A stretch of DNA of 64,000 nt from Heligmosomoides polygyrus polygyrus (lineage: Eukaryota > Nematoda > Chromadorea > Rhabditida > Heligmosomidae): contig OX377204.1 of NCBI GenBank assembly GCA_947396885.1, forward strand, positions 62,001 through 126,000, given 5' to 3'. A program made the translations under genes and the position numbers. Under the pieces are notes generated by a model. The model searched no databases and was not told the DNA's origin. It was given only the letters and a program-made list of their open reading frames with translations. How positions within the stretch are numbered: the first letter of the stretch is position 1; every line of letters starts with the position of its first letter. Shown here piece by piece: positions 48,201 through 62,200 of the stretch.

Positions 48201-51200
48201 AAACATCGGTTTTCGGTGGCGTCATCTTAAGAGCAGGCTCGGCTAGCTGGTGCTCGTCCTCGATAGGAAATTGTCAGAAAATCAGTTTTTCCGAAATTGG
48301 TCGCGAATGGTACCGTTCGATAGAGCTTTTCGAGCTGAACAGAACCGTATCACTGGAAATGTCGGCTACTCAAATATGGGCGCGCAAGGGCGGAAGAACC
48401 TTCGGCCGCTAAGTCCGTCGCCCTAAAACGGCAGCTTGGGTTAAGGCAACATAGACACGTGCAGAGTTGTGATCACGTCGGTGTGAAGAACCTTCATCGT
48501 TCTGCTCACCTACGCACATTTAGGCCGTTAGCTTTCCGCGTCTCACCGCAGTGGTCGACTGAATTCGGAAAAAATCCTGTCACCCAAGCCTAACCTGCAT
48601 ATTCGCACCGCTATAACTTTGCCCATTCTTAACCTACGTCGCAGTGCTTCGGAGGTCTACTAGATCTTCTTACTCACTACAAAACCCACAAGCTGTAGCA
48701 GGAAGGATTCAAGCTTGACGGAGCTATTGTGCTCCAAACACGCCCGCGCGTGCAATTTGGCACATCAACGCTCGATGTTCTCCGCGCCCTTGCTCGCTCA
48801 TCTTACACTTCTCGCTACTCTAGGTGAAACCTTTCAATTCGCTATCGAAAGCTCTATCGTATGGTACCCAAATTGGCGAAACTTGAAAATATCGGTTTTC
48901 GGTGACGTCATCTTAAGAGCAGGCTCGGCTTAGCTGGTGCTCGTCCTCGATGGGAAATTGTCAGAAAATCAATTTTTCCTAAATTGGTCGAGATTGGCAC
49001 CGTTCGATAGAGCTTTTCAAGCTGAACAGAACAGTATCACTGGAAATGTCGGCTACTCAAATATGGGCGCGCAAGGGCGGAAGAACCTTCGGCCGCTAAG
49101 TCCGTCGCCCTAAAACGGCAGCTTGGGTTAAGGCAACATAGACACGTGCAGAGTTGTGATCACGTCGGTGTGAAGAACCTTCATCGTTCTGCTCACCTAC
49201 GCACATTTAGGCCGTTAGCTTTCCGCGTCTCACCGCAGTGGTCGACTGAATTCGGAAAAAATCCTGTCACTCAAGCCTAACCTGCATATTCGCACCGCTA
49301 TAACTTTGCCCATTCTTAATCTACGTCGCAGTGCTTCGGAGGTCTACTAGACCTTCTTACTCTATACAAAACGTACAAGCTGTAGCTGGAACGATTCAAG
49401 CTTTACGGAGCTATTGTGCTCCAAACACGCCCGCGCGTGCAATTTCGCACATCAACGCTCGATGTTCTCCGCGCCCTTGCTCGCTCATCTTACACTTCTC
49501 GCTACTCTAGATGAAACCTTTCAATTCGCTATCGAAAGCTCTATCGTATGGTACCCAAATTGGCGAAACTTGAAAACATCGGTTTTCGGTGACGTCATCT
49601 TAAGAGCAGGCTCGGCTTAGCTGGTGCTCGTCCTCGATGGGAAATTGTCAGAAAATCAATTTTTCCTAAATTGGTCGAGATTGGCACCGTTCGATAGAGC
49701 TTTTCGAGCTGAACAAAAGCGTGTTACTGGATTTATCGAGTACTCAAATATGGGAGCGCAAGGGCGGAAGAACCTTCGGCCGCTAAGTCCGTCGCCCTAA
49801 AACGGCAGCTTGGGTTAAGGCAATATGGGAAGGTGGAGAGTTGTGATCACGTCGGTGTGAAGAACCTTCATCGTTCTGCTCACCTACGCACATTTAGGCC
49901 GTTAGCTTTCCGCGTCTCACCGCAGTGGTCGACTGAATTCGGAAAAAATCCTGTCACTCAAGCCTAACCTGCATATTCGCACCGCTATAACTTTGCTCAT
50001 TCTTAACCTACGTCGCAGTGCTTCGGAGGTCTACTAGAACTTCTTACTCGCTTCAAAACGTACAAGCTGTAGCAGGAAGGATTCAAGCTTGACGGAGCTA
50101 TTGTGCTCCAAACACGCCCGCGCGTGCAATTTCGCACATCAACGCTCGATGTTCTCCGCGCCCTTGCTCGCTCATCTTACACTTCTCGCTACTCTAGGTG
50201 AAACCTTTCAATTCGCTATCGAAAGCTCTATCGTATGGTACCCAAATTGGTGAAACTTGAAAATATCGGTTTTCGGTGACGTCATCTTAAGAGCAGGCTC
50301 GGCTTAGCTGGTGCTCGTCCTCGATGGGAAATTGTCAGAAAATCAATTTTTCCTAAATTGGTGCAGATTGGCACCGTTCGATAGAGCTTTTCGAGCTGAA
50401 CAAAAGCGTGTTACTGGATTTATCGAGTACTCAAATATGGGAGCGCAAGGGCGGAAGAACCTTCGGCCGCTAAGTCCGTCGCCCTAAAACGGCAGCTTGG
50501 GTTAAGGCAATATGGGAAGGTGGAGAGTTGTGATCACGTCGGTGTGAAGAACCTTCATCGTTCTGCTCACCTACGCACATTTAGGCTGTTAGCTTTCCGC
50601 GTCTCACCGCAGTGGTCGACTGAATTCGGAAAAAATCCTGTCACTCAAGCCTAACCTGCATATTCGCACCGCTATAACTTTGCACGTTCTTAAGCTACGT
50701 CACTTTGCTTCGGAGCTCTGCTAGACCTTCTTACTTGCTACAAAACCCTCAAGCTGTAGTAGGAAGGATTCAAGCTTGACGGAGCTATTGTGCTCCAAAC
50801 ACGCCCGCGCGTGCAATTTGGCACATCAACGCTCGATGTTCTCCGCGCCCTTGCTCGCTCATCTTACACTTCTCGCTACTCTAAGTGAAACCTTTCAACT
50901 CGCTATCGAAAGCTCTATCGAATGGTACCCAAATTGGCGAAACTTGAAAATATCGGTTTTCGGTGACGTCATCTTAAGAGTAGGGGCTTAGCTGGTGCTC
51001 GTCCTCGATGGGAAATTGTCAGAAAATCAATTTTTCCTAAATTGGTCGAGATTGGCACCGTTCGATAGAGCTTTTCAAGCTGAACAGAACAGTATCACTG
51101 GAAATGTCGGCTACTCAAATATGGGCGCGCAAGGGCGGAAGAACCTTCGGCCGCTAAGTCCGTCGCCCTAAAACGGCAGCTTGGGTTAAGGCAACATAGA

Positions 51201-53221
51201 CACGTGCAGAGTTGTGATCACGTCGGTGTGAAGAACCTTCATCGTTCTGCTCAACTACGCACATTTAGGCCGTTAGCTTTCCGCGTCTCACCGCAGTGGT
51301 CGACTGAATTCGGAAAAAATCCTGTCACTCAAGCCTAACCTGCATATTCGCACCGCTATAACTTTGCCCATTCTTAATCTACGTCGCAGTGCTTCGGAGG
51401 TCTACTAGACCTTCTTACTCAATACAAAACGTACAAGCTGTAGCTGGAACGATTCAAGCTTTACGGAGCTATTGTGCTCCAAACACGCCCGCGCGTGCAA
51501 TTTCGCACATCAACGCTCGATGTTCTCCGCGCCCTTGCTCGCTCATCTTACACTTCTCGCTACTCTAGGTGAAACCTTTCAATTCGCTATCGAAAGCTCT
51601 ATCGTATGGTACCCAAATTGGCGAAACTTGAAAATATCGGTTTTCGGTGACGTCATCTTAAGAGCAGGCTCGGCTTAGCTGGTGCTCGTCCTCGATGGGA
51701 AATTGTCAGAAAATCAATTTTTCCTAAATTGGTGCAGATTGGCACCGTTCGATAGAGCTTTTCGAGCTGAACAAAAGCGTGTTACTGGATTTATCGAGTA
51801 CTCAAATATGGGAGCGCAAGGGCGGAAGAACCTTCGGCCGCTAAGTCCGTCGCCCTAAAACGGCAGCTTGGGTTAAGGCAATATGGGAAGGTGGAGAGTT
51901 GTGATCATGTCGGTGTGAAGAACCTTCATCGTTCTGCTCACCTACGCACATTTAGGCCGTTAGCTTTCCGCGTCTCACCGCAGTGGTCGACTGAATTCGG
52001 AAAAAATCCTGTCACCCAAGCCTAACCTGCATATTCGCACCGCTATAACTTTGCCCATTCTTAACCTACGTCGCAGTGCTTCGGAGGTCTACTAGATCTT
52101 CTTACTCACTACAAAACCCACAAGCTGTAGCAGGAAGGATTCAAGCTTGACGGAGCTATTGTGCTCCAAACACGCCCGCGCGTGCAATTTGGCACATCAA
52201 CGCTCGATGTTCTCCGCGCCCTTGCTCGCTCATCTTACACTTCTCGCTACTCTAGGTGAAACCTTTCAATTCGCTATCGAAAGCTCTATCGTATGGTACC
52301 CAAATTGGCGAAACTTGAAAATATCGGTTTTCGGTGACGTCATCTTAAGAGCAGGCTCGGCTTAGCTGGTGCTCGTCCTCGATGGGAAATTGTCAGAAAA
52401 TCAATTTTTCCTAAATTGGTCGAGATTGGCACCGTTCGATAGAGCTTTTCAAGCTGAACAGAACAGTATCACTGGAAATGTCGGCTACTCAAATATGGGC
52501 GCGCAAGGGCGGAAGAACCTTCGGCCGCTAAGTCCGTCGCCCTAAAACGGCAGCTTGGGTTAAGGCAACATAGACACGTGCAGAGTTGTGATCACGTCGG
52601 TGTGAAGAACCTTCATCGTTCTGCTCACCTACGCACATTTAGGCCGTTAGCTTTCCGCGTCTCACCGCAGTGGTCGACTGAATTCGGAAAAAATCCTGTC
52701 ACTCAAGCCTAACCTGCATATTCGCACCGCTATAACTTTGCCCATTCTTAATCTACGTCGCAGTGCTTCGGAGGTCTACTAGACCTTCTTACTCAATACA
52801 AAACGTACAAGCTGTAGCTGGAACGATTCAAGCTTTACGGAGCTATTGTGCTCCAAACACGCCCGCGCGTGCAATTTCGCACATCAACGCTCGATGTTCT
52901 CCGCGCCCTTGCTCGCTCATCTTACACTTCTCGCTACTCTAGATGAAACCTTTCAATTCGCTATCGAAAGCTCTATCGTATGGTACCCAAATTGGCGAAA
53001 CTTGAAAACATCGGTTTTCGGTGACGTCATCTTAAGAGCAGGCTCGGCTTAGCTGGTGCTCGTCCTCGATGGGAAATTGTCAGAAAATCAATTTTTCCTA
53101 AATTGGTCGAGATTGGCACCGTTCGATAGAGCTTTTCGAGCTGAACAGAAACGTATCACTGGAGATGTCCGCAACTCAAATATGGTCGCGCAAGGGCGGA
53201 AGAACCTTCGGCCGCTAAGTC
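42237..53221 (+). repeat. Segmental duplication, second copy, shortened by about five monomers
   Basis: Units start at 42237, 42924, 43611, 44298, 44985, 45672, 46359, 47044, 47730, 48416, 49103, 49790, 50477, 51161, 51848 and 52535. Offsets to the first copy step down in whole monomers: 13729 bp for 42924-47729, 13043 at 47730 (partner 34687), 12357 for 48416-50476 (partners 36059-37433), then 10297 for 50477-51847 (partners 40180, 40864). Unit 42237 is the junction: its left half resembles 36746, its right half 27821 and 28508. Units 51848 and 52535 repeat 48416 and 49103 at 3432 bp. The tail of 52535 changes to ACGTATCACTGGAGATG. Confidence 0.87.
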
Positions 53222-56200
53222 CGTCGCCCTAAAACGGCAGCTTGGGTTAAGGCAATATGGGAAGGTGGAGAGTTTTGATCACGCCTGTGTGAAGAACCCT
53301 CATCGTTCTGCTCACCAACACATACATAGGCCGTTCGCTTTCCGCGCCTCACCGCAGTGGTCGACTGAATTCGGAAAAAATCCTGTCACTCAAGCCTAAC
53401 CTGCATATTCGCACCGCTATAACTTTGCTCATTCTTAACCTACGTCGCAGTGCTTCGAAGGTCTACTAGAACTTCTTACTCTCTACAAAACCCACAAGCT
53501 GTAGCTGGAACGATTCAAGCTTTACGGAGCTATTGTGCTCCAAACACGCCCGCGCGTGCAATTTCGCACATCAACGCTCGATGTTCTCCGCGCCCTTGCT
53601 CGCTCATCTTACACTTCTCGCTACTCTAGGTGAAACCTTTCAATTCGCTATCGAAAGCTCTATCGAATGGTACCAAATTGGCGAAACTTGAAAATATCGG
53701 TTTTCGGTGACGTCATCTTAAGAGCAGGCTCGGCTTAGCTGGCGCTCGTCCTCGATGGGAAATTGTCAGAAAATCAATTTTTCCGAAATTGGTCGAGATT
53801 GGCACCGTTCGATAGAGCTTTTCGACCTGAACAAAAGCGTATTACTGGATTTATCAAGTACTCAAATATGGGAGCGCAAGGGCGGAAGAACCTTCGGCCG
53901 CTAAGTCCGTCGCCCTAAAACGGCAGCTTGGGTTAAGGCAACATAGACACGTGCAGAGTTGTGATCACGTCGGTGTGAAGAACCTTCATCGTTCTGCTCA
54001 CCTACGCACATTTAGGCCGTTAGCTTTCCGCGTCTCACCGCAGTGGTCGACTGAATTCGGAAAAAATCCTGTCACTCAAGCCTAACCTGCATATTCGCAC
54101 CGCTATAACTTTGCCCATTCTTAATCTACGTCGCAGTGCTTCGGAGGTCTTCTAGACCTTCTTACTCAATACAAAACCCGCAAGCTGTAGCAGGAAGGAT
54201 TCTAGCTTGACGGAGCTACTGGGCTCCAAACACGCCCGCGCGTGCAATTTGGCACATCAACGCTCGATGTTCTCCGCGCCCTTGCTCGCTCATCTTACAC
54301 TTCTCGCTACTCTAGGTGAAACCTTTCAATTTGCTATCGAAAGCTCTATCGAATGGTACCCAAATTGGCGAAACTTGAAAATATCGGTTTTCGGTGACGT
54401 CATCGTCAGCGCAGGCTCGGCTTAGCTGGTGCTCGTCCTCGATGGGAAATTGTCAGAAAATCAATTTTTCCTAAATTGGTCGAGATTGGCACCATTCGAT
54501 AGAGCTTTTCGAGCTGAACAAAAGCGTATTACTGGATTTATCGAGTACTCAAATATGGGAGCGCAAGGGCGGAAGAACCTTCGGCCGCTAAGTCCGTCGC
54601 CCTAAAACGGCAGCTTGGGTTAAGGCAACATAGACACGTGCAGAGTTGTGATCACGTCGGTGTGAAGAACCTTCATCGTTCTGCTCACCTACGCACATTT
54701 AGGCCATTAGCTTTCCGCGTCTCACCGCAGTGGTCGACTGAATTCGGAAAAAATCCGGCCACCCAAGCCTAACCTGCATATTCGCACCGCTATAACTTTG
54801 CACGTTCTTAAGCTACGTCACTTTGCTTCGGAGCTCTGCTAGAACTTCTTACTGGCTACAAAACCCGCAAGCTGTAGTAGGAAGGATTCAAGCTTGACGG
54901 AGCTATTGTGCTCCAAACACGCCCGCGCGTGCAATTTGGCACATCAACGCTCGATGTTCTCCGCGCCCTTGCTCGCTCATTTTACACTTCTCGCTACTCT
55001 AAGTGAAACCTTTCAACTCGCTATCGAAAGCTCTATCGAATGGTACCCAAATTGGCGAAACTTGAAAATATCGGTTTTCGGTGACGTCATCGTCAGCGCA
55101 GGCTCGGCTTAGCTGGTGCTCGTCCTCGATGGGAAATTGTCAGAAAATCAATTTTTCCGAAATTGGTCGGGATTGGCACCGTTCGATAGAGCTTTTCGAG
55201 CTGGACAAAAGCGTATTACTGGATTTATCGAGTACTCAAATATGGGAGCGCAAGGGCGGAAGAACCTTCGGCCGCTAAGTCCGTCGCCCTAAAACGGCAG
55301 CTTGGGTTAAGGCAACATAGACACGTGCAGAGTTGTGATCACGTCGGTGTGAAGAACCTTCATCGTTCTGCTCACCTACACACACTTAGGCCGTTAGCTT
55401 TCCGCGCCTCACCGCAGTGGTCGACTGAATTCGGAAAAAATCCTGTCACTCAAGCCTAACCTGCATATTCGCACCGCTATAACTTTGCCCATTCTTAACC
55501 TACGTCGCAGTGCTTCGGAGGTCTACTAGACCTTCTTACTGGCTACAAAACCCGCAAGCTGTAGCAGGAAGGATTCAAGCTTGACGGAGCTATTGTGCTC
55601 CAAACACGCCCGCGCGTGCAATTTGGCACATCAACGCTCGATGTTCTCCGCGCCCTTGCTCGCTCATCTTACACTTCTCGCTACTCTAGGTGAAACCTTT
55701 CAATTCGCTATCGAAAGCTCTATCGAATGGTACCCAAATTGGCGAAACTTGAAAATATCGGTTTTCGGTGACGTCATCGTCAGCGCAGGCTCGGCTTAGC
55801 TGGTGCTCGTCCTCGATGGGAAATTGTCAGAAAATCAATTTTTCCGAAATTGGTCGAGATTGGCACCGTTCGATAGAGCTTTTCGAGCTGGACAGAACCG
55901 TGTCACTGGAAATGTCGGCTACTCAAATATGGGCGCGCAAGGGCGGAAGAACCTTCGGCCGCTAAGTCCGTCGCCCTAAAACGGCAGCTTGGGTTAAGGC
56001 AACATAGACACGTGCAGAGTTGTGATCACGTCGGTGTGAAGAACCTTCATCGTTCTGCTCACCTACGCACATTTAGGCCATTAGCTTTCCGCGTCTCACC
56101 GCAGTGGTCGACTGAATTCGGAAAAAATCCGGCCACCCAAGCCTAACCTGCATATTCGCACCGCTATAACTTTGCACGTTCTTAAGCTACGTCACTTTGC

Positions 56201-59200
56201 TTCGGAGCTCTGCTAGATCTTCTTACTGGCTACAAAACCCGCAAGCTGTAGTAGGAAGGATTCAAGCTTGACGGAGCTATTGTGCTCCAAACACGCCCGC
56301 GCGTGCAATTTGGCACATCAACGCTCGATGTTCTCCGCGCCCTTGCTCGCTCATCTTACACTTCTCGCTACTCTAAGTGAAGCCTTTCAACTCGCTATCG
56401 AAAGCTCTATCGAATGGTACCCAAATTGGCGAAACTTGAAAATATCGGTTTTCGGTGACGTCATCGTCGGCGCAGGCTCGGCTTAGCTGGTGCTCGTCCT
56501 CGATGGGAAATTGTCAGAAAATCAATTTTTCCGAAATTGGTCGAGATTGGCACCGTTCGATAGAGCTTTTCGAGCTGGACAAAAGCGTATTACTGGATTT
56601 ATCGAGTACTCAAATATGGGAGCGCAAGGGCGGAAGAACCTTCGGCCGCTAAGTCCGTCGCCCTAAAACGGCAGCTTGGGTTAAGGCAACATAGACACGT
56701 GCAGAGTTGTGATCACGTCGGTGTGAAGAACCCTCATCGTTCTGCTCACCAACACATACATAGGCCGTTCGCTTTCCGCGCCTCACCGCAGTGGTCGACT
56801 GAATTCGGAAAAAATCCTGTCACTCAAGCCTAACCTGCATATTCGCACCGCTATAACTTTGCTCATTCTTAACCTACGTCGCAGTGCTTCGAAGGTCTAC
56901 TAGAACTTCTTACTCTCTACAAAACCCACAAGCTGTAGCTGGAACGATTCAAGCTTTACGGAGCTATTGTGCTCCAAACACGCCCGCGCGTGCAATTTCG
57001 CACATCAACGCTCGATGTTCTCCGCGCCCTTGCTCGCTCATCTTACACTTCTCGCTACTCTAGGTGAAACCTTTCAATTCGCTATCGAAAGCTCTATCGA
57101 ATGGTACCAAATTGGCGAAACTTGAAAATATCGGTTTTCGGTGACGTCATCTTAAGAGCAGGCTCGGCTTAGCTGGTGCTCGTCCTCGATGGGAAATTGT
57201 CAGAAAATCAATTTTTCCGAAATTGGTCGAGATTGGCACCGTTCGATAGAGCTTTTCGAGCTGAACAAAAGCGTATTACTGGATTTATCAAGTACTCAAA
57301 TATGGGAGCGCAAGGGCGGAAGAACCTTCGGCCGCTAAGTCCGTCGCCCTAAAACGGCAGCTTGGGTTAAGGCAACATAGACACGTGCAGAGTTGTGATC
57401 ACGTCGGTGTGAAGAACCTTCATCGTTCTGCTCACCTACGCACATTTAGGCCGTTAGCTTTCCGCGCCTCACCGCAGTGGTCGACTGAATTCGGAAAAAA
57501 TCCTGTCACCCAAGCCTAACCTGCATATTCGCACCGCTATAACTTTGCCCATTCTTAACGTACGTCGCAGTGCTTCGGAGGTCTACTAGATCTTCTTACT
57601 CACTACAAAACCCACAAGCTGTAGCAGGAAGGATCCAAGCTTGACGGAGCTATTGTGCTCCAAACACGCCCGCGCGTGCAATTTGGCACATCAACGCTCG
57701 ATGTTCTCCGCGCCCTTGCTCGCTCATCTTACACTTCTCGCTACTCTAGGTGAAACCTTTCAATTCGCTATTGAAAGCTCTATCGTATGGTACCCAAATT
57801 GGCGAAACTTGAAAATATCGGTTTTCGGTGACGTCATCTTAAGAGTAGGGGCTTAGCTGGTGCTCGTCCTCGATGGGAAATTGTCAGAAAATCAATTTTT
57901 CCTAAATTGGTCGACATTGGCACCGTTCGATAGAGCTTTTCAAGCTGAACAGAACAGTATCACTGGAAATGTCGGCTACTCAAATATGGGAGCGCAAGGG
58001 CGGAAGAACCTTCGGCCGCTAAGTCCGTCGCCCTAAAACGGCAGCTTGGGTTAAGGCAATATGGGAAGGTGGAGAGTTGTTATCACGTCGGTGTGAAGAA
58101 CCTTCATCGTTCTGCTCACCTACGCACATTTAGGCCGTTAGCTTTCCGCGTCTCACCGCAGTGGTCGACTGAATTCGGAAAAAATCCTGTCACTCAAGCC
58201 TAACCTGCATATTCGCACCGCTATAACTTTGCCCATTCTTAATCTACGTCGCAGTGCTTCGGAGGTCTTCTAGACCTTCTTACTCAATACAAAACCCGCA
58301 AGCTGTAGCAGGAAGGATTCAAGCTTGACGGAGCTACTGGGCTCCAAACACGCCCGCGCGTGCAATTTGGCACATCAACGCTCGATGTTCTCCGCGCCCT
58401 TGCTCGCTCATCTTACACTTCTCGCTACTCTAGGTGAAACCTTTCAATTTGCTATCGAAAGCTCTATCGAATGGTACCCAAATTGGCGAAACTTGAAAAT
58501 ATCGGTTTTCGGTGACGTCATCGTCAGCGCAGGCTCGGCTTAGCTGGTGCTCGTCCTCGATGGGAAATTGTCAGAAAATCAATTTTTCCTAAATTGGTCG
58601 AGATTGGCACCTTTCGATAGAGCTTTTCGAGCTGAACAAAAGCGTATTACTGGATTTATCGAGTACTCAAATATGGGAGCGCAAGGGCGGAAGAACCTTC
58701 GGCCGCTAAGTCCGTCGCCCTAAAACGGCAGCTTGGGTTAAGGCAACATAGACACGTGCAGAGTTGTGATCACGTCGGTGTGAAGAACCTTCATCGTTCT
58801 GCTCACCTACGCACATTTAGGCCATTAGCTTTCCGCGTCTCACCGCAGTGGTCGACTGAATTCGGAAAAAATCCGGCCACCCAAGCCTAACCTGCATATT
58901 CGCACCGCTATAACTTTGCACGTTCTTAAGCTACGTCACTTTGCTTCGGAGCTCTGCTAGAACTTCTTACTGGCTACAAAACCCGCAAGCTGTAGTAGGA
59001 AGGATTCAAGCTTGACGGAGCTATTGTGCTCCAAACACGCCCGCGCGTGCAATTTGGCACATCAACGCTCGATGTTCTCCGCGCCCTTGCTCGCTCATCT
59101 TACACTTCTCGCTACTCTAAGTGAAACCTTTCAACTCGCTATCGAAAGCTCTATCGAATGGTACCCAAATTGGCGAAACTTGAAAATATCGGTTTTCGGT

Positions 59201-62200
59201 GACGTCATCGTCAGCGCAGGCTCGGCTTAGCTGGTGCTCGTCCTCGATGGGAAATTGTCAGAAAATCAATTTTTCCGAAATTGGTCGAGATTGGCACCGT
59301 TCGATAGAGCTTTTCGAGCTGGACAAAAGCGTATTACTGGATTTATCGAGTACTCAAATATGGGAGCGCAAGGGCGGAAGAACCTTCGGCCGCTAAGTCC
59401 GTCGCCCTAAAACGGCAGCTTGGGTTAAGGCAACATAGACACGTGCAGAGTTGTGATCACGTCGGTGTGAAGAACCTTCATCGTTCTGCTCACCTACACA
59501 CACTTAGGCCGTTAGCTTTCCGCGCCTCACCGCAGTGGTCGACTGAATTCGGAAAAAATCCTGTCACTCAAGCCTAACCTGCATATTCGCACCGCTATAA
59601 CTTTGCCCATTCTTAACCTACGTCGCAGTGCTTCGGAGGTCTTCTAGACCTTCTTACTGGCTACAAAACCCGCAAGCTGTAGCAGGAAGGATTCAAGCTT
59701 GACGGAGCTATTGTGCTCCAAACACGCCCGCGCGTGCAATTTGGCACATCAACGCTCGATGTTCTCCGCGCCCTTGCTCGCTCATCTTACACTTCTCGCT
59801 ACTCTAGGTGAAACCTTTCAATTCGCTATCGAAAGCTCTATCGAATGGTACCCAAATTGGCGAAACTTGAAAATATCGGTTTTCGGTGACGTCATCGTCA
59901 GCGCAGGCTCGGCTTAGCTGGTGCTCGTCCTCGATGGGAAATTGTCAGAAAATCAATTTTTCCGAAATTGGTCGAGATTGGCACCGTTCGATAGAGCTTT
60001 TCGAGCTGGACAGAACCGTGTCACTGGAAATGTCGGCTACTCAAATATTGGCGCGCAAGGGCGGAAGAACCTTCGGCCGCTAAGTCCGTCGCCCTAAAAC
60101 GGCAGCTTGGGTTAAGGCAACATAGACACGTGCAGAGTTGTGATCACGTCGGTGTGAAGAACCTTCATCGTTCTGCTCACCTACGCACATTTAGGCCGTT
60201 AGCTTTCCGCGTCTCACCGCAGTGGTCGACTGAATTCGGAAAAAATCCTGTCACTCAAGCCTAACCTGCATATTCGCACCGCTATAACTTTGCCCATTCT
60301 TAATCTACGTCGCAGTGCTTCGGAGGTCTTCTAGACCTTCTTACTCAATACAAAACCCGCAAGCTGTAGCAGGAAGGATTCAAGCTTGACGGAGCTACTG
60401 GGCTCCAAACACGCCCGCGCGTGCAATTTGGCACATCAACGCTCGATGTTCTCCGCGCCCTTGCTCGCTCATCTTACACTTCTCGCTACTCTAGGTGAAA
60501 CCTTTCAATTTGCTATCGAAAGCTCTATCGAATGGTACCCAAATTGGCGAAACTTGAAAATATCGGTTTTCGGTGACGTCATCGTCAGCGCAGGCTCGGC
60601 TTAGCTGGTGCTCGTCCTCGATGGGAAATTGTCAGAAAATCAATTTTTCCTAAATTGGTCGAGATTGGCACCTTTCGATAGAGCTTTTCGAGCTGGACAA
60701 AAACGTATTACTGGATTTATCGAGTACTCAAATATGGGAGCGCAAGGGCGGAAGAACCTTCGGCCGCTAAGTCCGTCGCCCTAAAACGGCAGCTTGGGTT
60801 AAGGCAACATAGACACGTGCAGAGTTGTGATCACGTCGGTGTGAAGAACCTTCATCGTTCTGCTCACCTACACACACTTAGGCCGTTAGCTTTCCGCGCC
60901 TCACCGCAGTGGTCGACTGAATTCGGAAAAAATCCTGTCACTCAAGCCTAACCTGCATATTCGCACCGCTATAACTTTGCTCATTCTTAACCTACGTCGC
61001 AGTGCTTCGGAGCTCTGCTAGACCTTCTTACTTGCTACAAAACCCGCAAGCTGTAGTAGGAAGGATTCAAGCTTGACGGAGCTATTGTGCTCCAAACACG
61101 CCCGCGCGTGCAATTTGGCACATCAACGCTCGATGTTCTCCGCGCCCTTGCTCGCTCATCTTACACTTCTCGCTACTCTAGGTGAAACCTTTCAATTCGC
61201 TATCGAAAGCTCTATCGAATGGTACCCAAATTGGCGAAACTTGAAAATATCGGTTTTCGGTGACGTCATCGTCAGCGCAGGCTCGGCTTAGCTGGTGCTC
61301 GTCCTCGATGGGAAATTGTCAGAAAATCAATTTTTCCGAAATTGGTCGAGATTGGCACCGTTCGATAGAGCTTTTCGAGCTGAACACAAACGTATCACTG
61401 GAGATGTCCGCAACTCAAATATGGTCGCGCAAGGGCGGAAGAACCTTCGGCCGCTAAGTCCGTCGCCCTAAAACGGCAGCTTGGGTTAAGGCAATATGGG
61501 AAGGTGGAGAGTTTTGATCACGCCTGTGTGAAGAACCCTCATCGTTCTGCTCACCAACACATACATAGGCCGTTCACTTTCCGCGCCTCACCGCAGTGGT
61601 CGACTGAATTCGGAAAAAATCCTGTCACTCAAGCCTAACCTGCATATTCGCACCGCTATAACTTTGCTCATTCTTAACCTACGTCGCAGTGCTTCGAAGG
61701 TCTACTAGAACTTCTTACTCTCTACAAAACCCACAAGCTGTAGCTAGAACGATTCAAGCTTTACGGAGCTATTGTGCTCCAAACACGCCCGCGCGTGCAA
61801 TTTCGCACATCAACGCTCGATGTTCTCCGCGCCCTTGCTCGCTCATCTTACACTTCTCGCTACTCTAGGTGAAACCTTTCAATTCGCTATCGAAAGCTCT
61901 ATCGAATGGTACCAAATTGGCGAAACTTGAAAATATCGGTTTTCGGTGACGTCATCTTAAGAGCAGGCTCGGCTTAGCTGGTGCTCGTCCTCGATGGGAA
62001 ATTGTCAGAAAATCAATTTTTCCGAAATTGGTCGAGATTGGCACCGTTCGATAGAGCTTTTCAAGCTGAACAAAAGCGTATTACTGGATTTATCAAGTAC
62101 TCAAATATGGGAGCGCAAGGGCGGAAGAACCTTCGGCCGCTAAGTCCGTCGCCCTAAAACGGCAGCTTGGGTTAAGGCAACATAGACACGTGCAGAGTTG

